Shown here: one piece after another, positions 7,029 through 14,769 of the stretch
Position numbering within the stretch: position 1 is the first letter of the stretch
Layout of the letters: each line of letters opens with the position of its first letter
Assembly (NCBI GenBank): GCA_963747425.1
Contig: CAVVFJ010000009.1
Coordinates: 1 to 22,322, forward strand
From: DASUPK01 sp963747425
GTDB taxonomy: Bacteria > Actinomycetota > Thermoleophilia > Solirubrobacterales > 70-9
Reading direction: 5' to 3'
DNA length: 22,322 nucleotides
Notes under the pieces: model-generated
The model's database searches: none
Told to the model about the DNA's origin: nothing
The model's input: the letters and a program-made list of their open reading frames with translations, nothing else
Made by a program: the position numbers and the translations under genes

Positions 7029-8218
7029 CGTTCCGGAAGCGGTCGCGACAGGTCGGCCATGGCGTGCCGCCCCACCCAGCGGAGCACCAGCGCCGCGATA
7101 CCGGCGCCAAACCCGATCGCCAGGTTTCCCGTGAGCAGAGTGATCAGGCCGACCCCCGCCGCGATCAGCCGGTCGTCGAGCCGCTCGAGCTTCGCGGCGA
7201 GCATCCCGTGCTGGATCGCGACGAAGAGCAGCAACCCGGCCAGCGCGCCGGGAGCCAGTCTCGTCAGAACGTCGGGCAGTGCGTCTCCGAAGACGAGCCC
7301 GAGCGAGAGGAAGAGCGCGCCCGCAAAGAGCGTTGAGGCGGCGGTGCGCGCGCCGAGGCGATAGTGCGCCGTCACCCCTCCGGCTCCGTGACAGACCGGG
7401 AGCCCCGCGATCAGGCCGGCCAGGACGTCGTTGACCGCCATCGAGCCGGCGATCGCCCTGGGGGTGACGCGGCGTGCGCGCTCGCCGAAGTAGCGGCGCT
7501 CGGCATCGGCCGTCGCCACCACCGAGTTGCCGAAGCTGAGCGGGATCTGGGCGATGACGAGCGTCGTCAGGGCAACTCCGAAGGCCTGCCGGTCGGGTGC
7601 CGAGACGCCCACGTGCTGGGGGCCCGGGTGCAGGCCCGAGGGCAGGCCGGAGACCGCGAGCCCGACGATCGCTCCCGCTCCCAGCACGACGAAGCCGCCC
7701 GGAAGCCAGGCGCCCTCCCTCCAGGCGAAGAGCAGGACGCAGCAGATCGCCGCCATCGCGACCGCGATCGCCGGATCGATGGCCGGCAGCCCCGCCCAGT
7801 TCCCCTTCTCCGCCAGGTCCAATGCCGCCTTCGTCAGCAGCAGCGCGACGCTGGCTTGGATCCCGCGCACGAGCACGACCGGGAAGCGCTCCGCGAGCCA
7901 ACCAGCCGCCCCCGTCACAGACAGGACGAGCATCGCGGCCGCCATCAGCAAAGCTCCGGCGGCCAGCACGTCGGCATGCAGGTTGAGAGCGATGGCGGCT
8001 GCCGCGAACGCCTTCAGCGGCTGCACCGGCACGGGGACGCGGAAGTAGAGCGCGGCGCCCATGTAGGCGAGGCCGACGCCGCAGAACACCGCAGTGGCGT
8101 TGAGGCCATTGATCGTGATCAGCGCGATCGCGATCGGGATCAGCAGACCCGCATCGCCGAGGCCCCCGGCCAGCTCGTGGCGGTTCCACCGCAGACCGAG
8201 CTCCCGGAAACCGCGCAC
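7025..8218 (-). CDS. MOT1-type molybdate transporter
   Basis: 397-aa polytopic membrane protein with about ten to twelve helices. It carries the two hallmark motifs of the MOT1/SulP-related molybdate transporters: PVQPLKAFAAAAIA (residues 64-77) and GLPVCHGAGGVTAHYRLGAR (272-291). Predicted to import molybdate, less likely sulfate. It starts at GTG 8218 immediately after the moaA stop (TAGGTG) and ends with an ATGA overlap into moeA, so its product is made together with the cofactor enzymes. Bacteria more commonly use ModABC; a secondary transporter embedded between moaA and moeA strengthens the molybdate assignment. Confidence 0.9.
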   Translation of the reverse strand: MRGFRELGLRWNRHELAGGLGDAGLLIPIAIALITINGLNATAVFCGVGLAYMGAALYFRVPVPVQPLKAFAAAAIALNLHADVLAAGALLMAAAMLVLSVTGAAGWLAERFPVVLVRGIQASVALLLTKAALDLAEKGNWAGLPAIDPAIAVAMAAICCVLLFAWREGAWLPGGFVVLGAGAIVGLAVSGLPSGLHPGPQHVGVSAPDRQAFGVALTTLVIAQIPLSFGNSVVATADAERRYFGERARRVTPRAIAGSMAVNDVLAGLIAGLPVCHGAGGVTAHYRLGARTAASTLFAGALFLSLGLVFGDALPDVLTRLAPGALAGLLLFVAIQHGMLAAKLERLDDRLIAAGVGLITLLTGNLAIGFGAGIAALVLRWVGRHAMADLSRPLPER

Positions 8219-9217
8219 CTACCCTCCGATCGCGCTCATCGTCCGCTCGGGCTGGGCGAAGCCGGGCTCGTTGATGCGGTGTTTGAGCTCCTTGCGGGCG
8301 ACCGCCGCCCGGATCAGGGCCTCCAGCTCGTCGTCGCTGGCCCCGGCCCTGATCGGCTGGCGCAGGCCGGTCTCCTCGAGGGAGAACAGACAGGTGCGCA
8401 GCTGACCGTCGGCGGTCAGCCGGATCCGGTTGCAATCCGCGCAGAAGGGTTCCGAGATGGGGCTGACAAAGCCGATCTTCCCTCGGCCGTCGGCGAAGCG
8501 GAAGACACGGGCCGTGGCCGAGGGCTCGCGGGGCAACTCCTGGAGCCGATGGCGCGCCTCGATCTCCCGCCTGATCTCCGCGCCGGTAAGCACCTGATCC
8601 TCGCTCCAGGAGCGGTCCGCGTCCAGCGGCATGAACTCGATGAAGCGGACCTCGACGTCGCGCTCGCGGGCAAACCGACAGAACGGCAGGATCTCCTGCT
8701 CCGTGAATCCGCGGATGCCGAGAGCGTTCACCTTCACCTGGCGAATCTCTGACTGGTCGGCGACCGCATCGATTCCGCGAAGGACCCGGGGAAGGGCATC
8801 GCGACGCGTGATCTGGAAGAAGCGGTCCCGCTGGAGCGAGTCGACCGAGATGTTGACCCGGTCGATGCCTGCGCCTGCGAGGGCCGCCGCGTCCCGCTCG
8901 AGCAGGTATCCGTTGGTGGTGATGGAGAGATCGCGGATCCCCGGAATGCGGGCCAGCATCGCGGCCAGGCTCGGGAAGTCGCGGCGAACCAGCGGCTCGC
9001 CGCCGGTCAGCCGTACCCCGCTGATTCCCATCTCCGCCAGCAGGCCGACGAGCCGACTGATCTCCCCGAAGCTGAGCAGCTCCTCTCCCTGGAGCCAGGG
9101 CAGACCCTCGGCGGGCATGCAGTATTGACAGCGGAAATTGCAGCGGTCGCTCACCGAGACGCGCAGGTCCGCGATGCGCCGCCCGTGTCGGTCCTCGAGT
9201 GGCGTGCGCTGGGCCAT
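8219..9217 (-). CDS. moaA: GTP 3',8-cyclase MoaA (radical SAM)
   Basis: Radical-SAM enzyme catalysing the first step of molybdenum cofactor synthesis, GTP to 3',8-cyclo-GTP; the MoaC part of the downstream fusion completes that step. Near the N-terminus RVSVSDRCNFRCQYCMP holds the CxxxCxxC cluster ligands. RLTGGEPLVRRDF follows, and the second cluster lies in EPFCADCNRIRLTADGQ with a third cysteine in RTCLF. The C-terminal Gly-Gly (ending SAIGG), needed for activity in the family, is present. ATG 9217 is chosen; GTG 9223, two codons upstream, is an equal alternative giving 334 aa. Neither has a clear ribosome binding site. A 51-base gap separates it from the upstream glycosyltransferase. Confidence 0.96.
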   Translation of the reverse strand: MAQRTPLEDRHGRRIADLRVSVSDRCNFRCQYCMPAEGLPWLQGEELLSFGEISRLVGLLAEMGISGVRLTGGEPLVRRDFPSLAAMLARIPGIRDLSITTNGYLLERDAAALAGAGIDRVNISVDSLQRDRFFQITRRDALPRVLRGIDAVADQSEIRQVKVNALGIRGFTEQEILPFCRFARERDVEVRFIEFMPLDADRSWSEDQVLTGAEIRREIEARHRLQELPREPSATARVFRFADGRGKIGFVSPISEPFCADCNRIRLTADGQLRTCLFSLEETGLRQPIRAGASDDELEALIRAAVARKELKHRINEPGFAQPERTMSAIGG

Positions 9218-9261
9218 CGCCACATTCGATCAGCCGCAGCCGCTCAGACGCTCGCTTTCGG

Positions 9262-9279
9262 CGATTCGTCAGCGAATCG
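9262..9279 (-). other. Perfect hairpin across the glycosyltransferase stop codon
   Basis: CGATTCG and CGAATCG form a perfect 7-bp stem with a 4-base loop that contains the stop codon of the glycosyltransferase gene. No run of T follows in the minus direction, so it is not a classical intrinsic terminator. It sits in the widest gap of the operon (9218-9268) and could be a processing or attenuation element between the enzyme genes and the cofactor genes. Confidence 0.4.
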
Positions 9280-9943
9280 TTAGATCCTCGCTCTGACCAC
9301 GCAGCACGCGGGCCGTATCCACGAAGGCTCGCGCCGATCCACGAATCGTGCCCGTCACCTTGGAGCGCCCCTGGCGGGGGTGATAGGTGACGGGAGTCTC
9401 CCGGACGCGCCAGCCTGCGGCGGCGGCCAGGATGACCATCTCCAGCGGCCAGCCAAAGCGCCGGTCGCGGATGCCGAGCGCCCGCAGGAGCTCCGTCGAA
9501 GCGGCTCGCATCGGCCCGAGGTCGCAGAGGCGCGAGCCGGTGCGCCGCCGGATCTCGGCGGCTAGAACGCGGTTTGCGAGCCGGGCGTGAACGGGCCAGG
9601 CCCCCGGCCTGGCGATCCGGCGCCCCAGCATCAGGTCCGCCTCGCCCGATGCCACCGGGCCGGCGACCGAGGGCAGCTCTCCCGCGTCCAAGGATCCGTC
9701 GCAGTCCATGAAGCAGACGAGCTCCGCCTCTGCGGCCGCCAGGCCGGCCGCGCAGGCCGCGCCGAATCCTCGCCGCGGCTCAACGACCAGATCGGCCCCG
9801 AGGCGGCGTGCGATCGCAGCCGAACCGTCCGTCGAACCGTTGTCGACGACGATCGGACGGTACCCGTCAGGGATCGCCGCCAGTACCCCCGGCAGCGCCT
9901 CGGCCTCGTTCAGCACCGGCAGGATCAGATCCGCCTGCGCCAC
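9269..9943 (-). CDS. Family 2 glycosyltransferase (dolichol-phosphate-mannose-synthase-like)
   Basis: 224-aa GT-A-fold transferase. LILPVLNEAEALPGVL at the start, VVDNGSTDGS (residues 32-41) for nucleotide-sugar binding, and FMDCDGSLD (78-86) holding the DxD-like metal site are all present, with GFGAA between them. No membrane helices are visible, so it is a soluble or peripheral enzyme that probably moves a sugar from a nucleotide donor to a lipid or other acceptor. It starts at GTG 9943, five bases after the preceding stop, and lies in the operon between a membrane protein and moaA. Donor and acceptor cannot be read from sequence. Confidence 0.88.
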   Translation of the reverse strand: MAQADLILPVLNEAEALPGVLAAIPDGYRPIVVDNGSTDGSAAIARRLGADLVVEPRRGFGAACAAGLAAAEAELVCFMDCDGSLDAGELPSVAGPVASGEADLMLGRRIARPGAWPVHARLANRVLAAEIRRRTGSRLCDLGPMRAASTELLRALGIRDRRFGWPLEMVILAAAAGWRVRETPVTYHPRQGRSKVTGTIRGSARAFVDTARVLRGQSEDLTIR

Positions 9944-9948
9944 CGCGG

Positions 9949-10440
9949 CTATGCCCGCTCGCCGGTCGCGGGTGACCGCGTGGCCCTGCGCAGGCGCACG
10001 GCGTAGATCAGCGCGGACCCCAGGAACAGGGCCGCGGTGAGCAGCAGCCAGCGCCCGAGGAACGCGTCGGCGTTGAGGCCCGATTTGAGCCGGTAGTTGT
10101 CGGCGCTGAGGCGGAGGATGAGCGGGAACCAGGCAGCCAGGGCGAAGCCCGAGAGGATCGTCGGGATGCGGATGTGGTTGATCAGCGGCACCGCCCGTTC
10201 GGTTGGCGGCCCCCGGAGGGGCCCGACGAAGGAGCGGTGGGCGATCAGGTTGAGCCCGGAATAGAGCGGAAACGAGATCAGGTCGTGAGCGACGATCGCC
10301 CCGCCCAGCCAGATGAACGTGTTGAGGGCGTCTGATCCCTCTGCGATCCGGATGGCCCCGTAGGCAGCGAAGCTCATCGTCACGATCACCGCCAGGAGGT
10401 GCAGCTGGGACGATCCGTAGAGCTCTCGCATCTGCCTCAC
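9949..10440 (-). CDS. Small four-helix membrane protein, unknown function
   Basis: 163 aa with four hydrophobic segments (about residues 12-35, 38-60, 88-108 and 126-146) and a basic C-terminus. I do not recognise the family. Histidines within or beside helices (H14, H52, H67, H89) could bind heme, but that is speculation. GTG 10440 begins one base after the stop of the molybdoenzyme gene; ATG 10431 is an alternative with a GAGGTGAGG purine stretch in front. Tight coupling suggests it helps the oxidoreductase or its neighbouring glycosyltransferase in the membrane. Confidence 0.75.
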   Translation of the reverse strand: MRQMRELYGSSQLHLLAVIVTMSFAAYGAIRIAEGSDALNTFIWLGGAIVAHDLISFPLYSGLNLIAHRSFVGPLRGPPTERAVPLINHIRIPTILSGFALAAWFPLILRLSADNYRLKSGLNADAFLGRWLLLTAALFLGSALIYAVRLRRATRSPATGERA

Positions 10441-10441
10441 C

Positions 10442-11707
10442 TCACGCCTCCCTGAAGTTCATCGACGAGACCCACTTGGTGTTGTGGACCCCTGGGGCGC
10501 CGGGAACGATCACTCGCGCCGGGTAGCCGTGGTCCAGCGAGAGGTCGGCTCCGTTCACCTTGAAGGCCAGCAGCGATCGGTCATCGGCGATCTGCCCCGA
10601 GCTGAGAATCGCGTGGTTGAAGCCGCCGCTGCGCTGCAGCGAGGAGACCTCGACGTCCGTGTCCTCGGGCGCGCCCGCAAGCGAGGCGAGGTCCTTGAGC
10701 CGCACACCGGTCCAGCGCTGCGTGGTCGACCAGCCCTCGACGCAGCCGATGGTGAGGTCGTGGGTGCAGTGGGGCATCGCCATCAGCTCCGCCCTGGACA
10801 GCTCAACGCGCTTCGAGCCCTGGAGTACGAGGCGCCAGTCAGTGCCCGTCTCGGCGGCGCCGATCCCCGCGGCGCGCGCTGTCTTGTTGATCTGGAAGGC
10901 ATTCGGGCCGTCGCCGAGCTTCTGACCGCGCGGCGCGAGCAGCGCCAGATCGCGCAGCGGGCCACCGACGACCTGGCCCGCGGCCATTACGCCGAGCCCC
11001 GCCGACCCGGCGGCCACAGTTCCAAGCAGCGCGCGGCGCGACATCGTGGGCGCGGTCGGGTTGGCAGGTGCCGTCGAGTCGTGGGCGGCGGGCTCCGGCC
11101 TGGTGTGGGCGAGATCATCGCGCAGCGGGCGCACCACTCCCCGCTCCTTGAACGCCCTCCGCACGACCGGCAGCTTCAGTGTGACGTGGAGGGCGAGCGC
11201 GCCGAGGAAGATGAAGGCGCCGTAGTAATGCGCCGGGACGAAGCTGAAGGACCAGGGGTAGTAGAGCTGGATGTTGAGCAGCCCCGTGAAGAAGACGAAG
11301 ATGCTGCCGCCAACGAGGAAGGCCAGGCTGGCCCTCTCCAAGCCGTGCGCCAGGCTTCGGACCGGCGGCCACTCGAACAACTTGGGCATCGCCGACCAGA
11401 GCTTGGCCAGCAGCAGCGGAATGGCGGTCACGCCGCTGACGATGTGCAGGCCCTGGGTGAAGGCGTAGATCCAGGAGGGCGAGGTCGGCCAGCTGAAGAG
11501 ATAGAGGTTGATTCCGATGCCGCCCCCGGGAAGCTGAGAGTTGTCGCCAAGGCCGGGGTTGTACGCGGCCTGGGAGAGAAATCCGGTCACAGCGCAGATC
11601 ACGATCAGGGGCAGCAGGGCGGAGCCGAGGACCGATGCGAGCCAGGGACCGCGCAGCGGGCTGCGCCAGAACTGGTCGCGGAAGGGTCCGGGGGGAGACT
11701 CATTCAT
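10442..11707 (-). CDS. Membrane cytochrome b fused to sulfite-oxidase-fold molybdenum oxidoreductase
   Basis: 421 aa. Residues 1-190 form four helices (about 24-46, 76-102, 128-148, 158-180) like a b-type cytochrome anchor, with candidate heme histidines H88, H160 and H174. A Pro-rich linker leads to TMSRRALLGTVAAG, a twin-arginine motif (R224-R225) before a fifth helix. The molybdopterin domain follows, with PHCTHDLTIGCVEGWSTTQR; C322 is the likely Mo ligand, and VPGAPGVHNTKW closes the fold. This matches the layout I recall for polytopic Sec/Tat dual-targeted actinobacterial proteins (Streptomyces Sco3746). The Mo domain should lie outside the membrane and exchange electrons through heme b with quinone. 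ATG 11707 overlaps the lipoprotein stop (ATGA). Substrate unknown. Confidence 0.9.
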   Translation of the reverse strand: MNESPPGPFRDQFWRSPLRGPWLASVLGSALLPLIVICAVTGFLSQAAYNPGLGDNSQLPGGGIGINLYLFSWPTSPSWIYAFTQGLHIVSGVTAIPLLLAKLWSAMPKLFEWPPVRSLAHGLERASLAFLVGGSIFVFFTGLLNIQLYYPWSFSFVPAHYYGAFIFLGALALHVTLKLPVVRRAFKERGVVRPLRDDLAHTRPEPAAHDSTAPANPTAPTMSRRALLGTVAAGSAGLGVMAAGQVVGGPLRDLALLAPRGQKLGDGPNAFQINKTARAAGIGAAETGTDWRLVLQGSKRVELSRAELMAMPHCTHDLTIGCVEGWSTTQRWTGVRLKDLASLAGAPEDTDVEVSSLQRSGGFNHAILSSGQIADDRSLLAFKVNGADLSLDHGYPARVIVPGAPGVHNTKWVSSMNFREA

Positions 11708-12690
11708 CGTCTGGCCCCGCCCTCGTCCAGGGCGATCCGCTCGATCGAGTTGCTGGTCCGCCCGGCAATGAAGGCGGTTCCCGAGCGCGGGTCCACGGTC
11801 ACCGAGTTGGGCTGCCTGACGGTCGGGTAGGAGATGATCCTGCGGAGCCGGTCCCCGCTGACGCGCAGGACGACGACCCGGTTGAGCGCAGTGAGCGTCA
11901 CCCAGAGGCGCCGCCGGCTCGAGTCGTAGGCGACGCCGTACGGAGTCCCCGGAAGCGCCGTGCGCCCGACCAGGATCGGGCGCGGGGCCAGCCTGAAGCG
12001 GAGCAGCGCGCCGCCTTCCGTGTCAACGACCAGCGCTGTCTCGCCGAGCGAGACCGCGTGGGTGGGCCCGGTCCCGGCATCGGCCTGACCGAGCGGAGAG
12101 AGGGTACGGGCGTCGTACGCCTCGAGCAGGCGATCCCGGACCGCGACCACGGCGACGTATCGATTCGCGACCGAGGCGACGCCACCGGGCTGCCGCGGAG
12201 CATGGAGGGTGTTGATGACACGATCGCCCTGGACGACGCTCACGGAGTCTCCGAACTCGTTGGAAACGAACACCCGGCCGCCCGCCTCGGCGGCATCGTG
12301 TGGGTGCTCCCCGACCGGAACGCTCGCCTCATGCCTGCCGGCGGGCGAGAGCCGCACGAGGGTGTCGGCATCCTCGACGGGCACGAGCAGGGCACCGTCC
12401 CGTGCCAGGCTGAGGTGCCTGGGTGAGGCGGGCAGGCGGATCAGGCTGAGGCTCCGGCCGTTCGCCGGATCGATCTCGGCCAGGCGCCCGGGATTGCGAA
12501 GGCCGGCGAAGAGCTCCCGGCTCACCGGGTCGAAGGCGACACCCTCCGGCATCCCGGCGACACCGAACACCCGGCCCGCTGGTCGCTGGCTCGGCTCCGG
12601 CGAAGTAGCGGGCTCGGCCGCCGGAGGGGGGCCGCCGCCGCATCCCGAGGCCGCGGACGCCAGGATCAGGGCGACGGCGCCGATCGACAT
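11704..12690 (-). CDS. YncE-like beta-propeller lipoprotein
   Basis: 328 aa from ATG 12690. The N-terminus is a hydrophobic signal ending in a lipobox (LASAASGC), so the mature protein would be lipid-anchored outside the membrane. It then shows repeated blades of the style 'P.GVAFDP.SRELFAGLR', 'PRHLSLARDGALLVPVEDAD', 'PYGVAYDSSRRRLWVTL' and 'PNSVTVDPRSGTAFIAGRTS', as in YVTN/NHL propellers. TTG 12708 would add LRWAQP and a positive charge before the hydrophobic core, making a more standard signal peptide; I cannot decide between them. It lies between the sensor kinase and the molybdoenzyme and overlaps the latter by ATGA. It may be a partner, scaffold or ligand sensor for that enzyme. Confidence 0.85.
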   Translation of the reverse strand: MSIGAVALILASAASGCGGGPPPAAEPATSPEPSQRPAGRVFGVAGMPEGVAFDPVSRELFAGLRNPGRLAEIDPANGRSLSLIRLPASPRHLSLARDGALLVPVEDADTLVRLSPAGRHEASVPVGEHPHDAAEAGGRVFVSNEFGDSVSVVQGDRVINTLHAPRQPGGVASVANRYVAVVAVRDRLLEAYDARTLSPLGQADAGTGPTHAVSLGETALVVDTEGGALLRFRLAPRPILVGRTALPGTPYGVAYDSSRRRLWVTLTALNRVVVLRVSGDRLRRIISYPTVRQPNSVTVDPRSGTAFIAGRTSNSIERIALDEGGARR

Positions 12691-12712
12691 CGGTTGCGCC
12701 CATCGCAAGGTC

Positions 12713-13924
12713 CTATCCCGCGATCGCCTCGCGGCCGGAGGCCTCGTAGGCGGCCGCCTGGGGCAGGCTGAAGCGGACGCGCGTGCCGGAGCTGGAGTCC
12801 GCCAGCCATATTCGCCCGCCATGGGACTCGACGATCGCCCTCGAGATGGCCAGCCCGAGGCCCGCCCCCTCGGTCGTCCGGGAGGCGTCGGTCCCGGCCC
12901 GGTATGAGGGCTCGAACACGTGCGGCTGCTCATCTGACGGTATTCCGACGCCAGTATCGGCGACCTCGATCTCAACACGGTCTTCCAGCGCCTCGGCGCG
13001 GACCGCGATGCTGCCGTCAGCGGGCGTGTGGCGAATCGCGTTCTGGATCAGGTTGAAGAGGACCCGCTGCAGCTTCTCCGGGTTACCCGTGGCGGGAGCG
13101 AGATCGCCGGGGACCTCCGCGAATACCGTCACCCCTGCGGCATCAGCCTGAACGCGCATCGCGGTCACGGTCTCGCCGACCAGCTCGCCCAGCTCGACCC
13201 GTGAGACCGACCACTCGATGTCCCCGGCCTCAAGCCGCGAGAGCTCGAAGAGATCGTCGATCAGCGCGCCGAGCGCCGAGACGTGCGTGCGCATCGTGAC
13301 CAGGTAGCGATGGCGGCTCTCCTCGTCCACGACCTCGTCCTCGAGCGCTTCGGTCAGCACCCTCAGCGACGTGACCGGTGTGCGGAGGTCATGGGAGACC
13401 GCCGCGACCAGATCCCGTCGGGCCCGCTCGGTTGCATCCAGTCGGCGGATCATCGAGTCCGCGGCAACGGCGAGCTCTCCGATCTCGTCGCGTGTCCCGT
13501 TGGAGACGGTCAGGTCGCGGTCCCCGGCGCCGACCGCGATCAGAGCGTCGCGAACGCCCCTGACGTCGGTGAGCACCTGGGCGAGCATCAGCTGAGCTGC
13601 CCTGATTCCTATCGCCGCAGAGAAGGCCACCGCCAGCATGATCAGGACCGCATCCTCGGCCGAGACGAACATCAGCTCGGCGAAGGCGATCACGATCGCC
13701 AGCAGCTGGCCGATCGTGATACCCACCATCGCGATCAGCTGCCGCTGTAGCGGGCCGATCCTGGCGCGCTTGTGCACGATCAGCTGGGCGCCCCCCAGTC
13801 CAAGAGTCCCGAAGAAGGCGAGCATGATCGCGGTCTCCGTCGCGGGCCTGAGGCCGAGTCCCGCCGCCACCACCACGAAGGCCGCCGCGGTGCCAATCCC
13901 GATGACGAGCGCCGAGCCCCTCAT
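12713..13924 (-). CDS. Membrane sensor histidine kinase
   Basis: 403-aa kinase starting at ATG 13924, which overlaps the regulator stop (ATGA). Helices at about 5-25, 31-50, 64-84 and 92-112 leave almost no extracellular loop, so sensing may occur in the membrane or through a partner such as the downstream lipoprotein. A HAMP-like linker (about 112-165) with DEIGELA follows, then the HisKA box AVSHDLRTPVTSL with H178, the N box NLIQNAIRHT, DTGVGIP and the GAGLGLAISRAIVESHGG ATP lid. All catalytic motifs look intact. It phosphorylates the regulator encoded immediately upstream in the operon. Confidence 0.93.
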   Translation of the reverse strand: MRGSALVIGIGTAAAFVVVAAGLGLRPATETAIMLAFFGTLGLGGAQLIVHKRARIGPLQRQLIAMVGITIGQLLAIVIAFAELMFVSAEDAVLIMLAVAFSAAIGIRAAQLMLAQVLTDVRGVRDALIAVGAGDRDLTVSNGTRDEIGELAVAADSMIRRLDATERARRDLVAAVSHDLRTPVTSLRVLTEALEDEVVDEESRHRYLVTMRTHVSALGALIDDLFELSRLEAGDIEWSVSRVELGELVGETVTAMRVQADAAGVTVFAEVPGDLAPATGNPEKLQRVLFNLIQNAIRHTPADGSIAVRAEALEDRVEIEVADTGVGIPSDEQPHVFEPSYRAGTDASRTTEGAGLGLAISRAIVESHGGRIWLADSSSGTRVRFSLPQAAAYEASGREAIAG

Positions 13925-14682
13925 CCCGCGAACCGGTAGCCGACTCCCCAGACCGTCTCGATGAAGCGCGGCGCCCCGGGGTCCTGCTCGACCTTGGAGC
14001 GCAGCCTGCGAATGTGGACCGTGACGGTCGACGTATCCGTGTAGAAGGCGTATTGCCACACCGCGTCCATCAGCTGGGAGCGGGAAAAGGTCTGCGCTGG
14101 GTGCCGCGCCAGGAAATGCAGCAGGTCGAACTCGCGATGGGTGAGAGCGGCCTCCTCCCCTCGGACCGTGACCCGCCGCGCGGCCGGGTCGATCTCGAGC
14201 CCGTCGAAGACGATCGGTTCCCCTCGGCTCGAGGAGGTGTCCAGCCGGCGGCGCAGGGCATCGACTCGGGCGACGAGCTCAGCCGGCGAGAAGGGCTTGC
14301 AGACGTAGTCGTCGGCACCGAGACGCAGGCCGGTGACCCGGTCCGACTCGTCGCCCTTCGCCGTCAACAGGATCACCGCCAGGTCACCGTGATCGGGCGT
14401 ACGCAGGCGATACATCACCTCGAGGCCGTCCATCCCCGGCATCATCAGGTCGAGGATCACGATGTCTGGCCGGTCGCGGTCGGCCATGGAGAGGGCCTCA
14501 GTGCCGTCTCGAGCGGCGCGCGCGCGATACCCGGCTTTCCGCATGTAGTTTGCGACCACCTCGCGGATGGTGGGCTCATCGTCCACCACCAGCACCGATC
14601 CGCGGCTGTGTTCCTCCTCGCCCATCGTGGCCGATTCTCCCAGCGGCCGCCCGTCATTCCGGGATTCGCTCACGTAGTTCAT
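13921..14682 (-). CDS. OmpR/PhoB-family response regulator
   Basis: 253 aa from ATG 14682. The receiver domain has the acidic pair D34/D35, phospho-acceptor D78 in VILDLMMPGMDG, T107 and K129 (YVCKPF). The winged-helix DNA-binding domain follows, with LTHREFDLLHFLARH, SRSQLMDAVW and STVTVHIRRLRSKVEQD, ending WGVGYRFAG. ATG 14625 would give a more usual short N-terminus and has GGGAG about 11 bases upstream, but codon third positions between 14682 and 14625 are already GC-rich, supporting the longer form. It is the first gene of the minus-strand operon, so it may autoregulate the molybdoenzyme genes. Confidence 0.93.
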   Translation of the reverse strand: MNYVSESRNDGRPLGESATMGEEEHSRGSVLVVDDEPTIREVVANYMRKAGYRARAARDGTEALSMADRDRPDIVILDLMMPGMDGLEVMYRLRTPDHGDLAVILLTAKGDESDRVTGLRLGADDYVCKPFSPAELVARVDALRRRLDTSSSRGEPIVFDGLEIDPAARRVTVRGEEAALTHREFDLLHFLARHPAQTFSRSQLMDAVWQYAFYTDTSTVTVHIRRLRSKVEQDPGAPRFIETVWGVGYRFAG

Positions 14683-14701
14683 TGACTGTTCAGATCCACG
14701 T

Positions 14702-14707
14702 TTATTA
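14702..14707 (-). promoter_or_regulatory. Possible -10 element before the response-regulator operon
   Basis: TAATAA stands out in GC-rich surroundings, 19 bases before ATG 14682 on the minus strand, inside the 87-base divergent gap with the epimerase gene. A TSS about 7 bases downstream would give a leader near 13 bases. I find no convincing -35 hexamer, so this rests on the AT-rich hexamer and position only. Confidence 0.3.
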
Positions 14708-14769
14708 CAGGTCTCGGAACACTCTGCCGGGGAGGCCCGCACAGGCCCGGCGCGGGTTAGCCTCGCGGC

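Noticed and set aside
5748..8435. A giant 895-aa MoeA-containing protein on the minus strand
   Set aside because: The N-terminal half is a shadow of the transporter and moaA genes in another frame; MoeA proper starts at ATG 7028 with an ATGA overlap.
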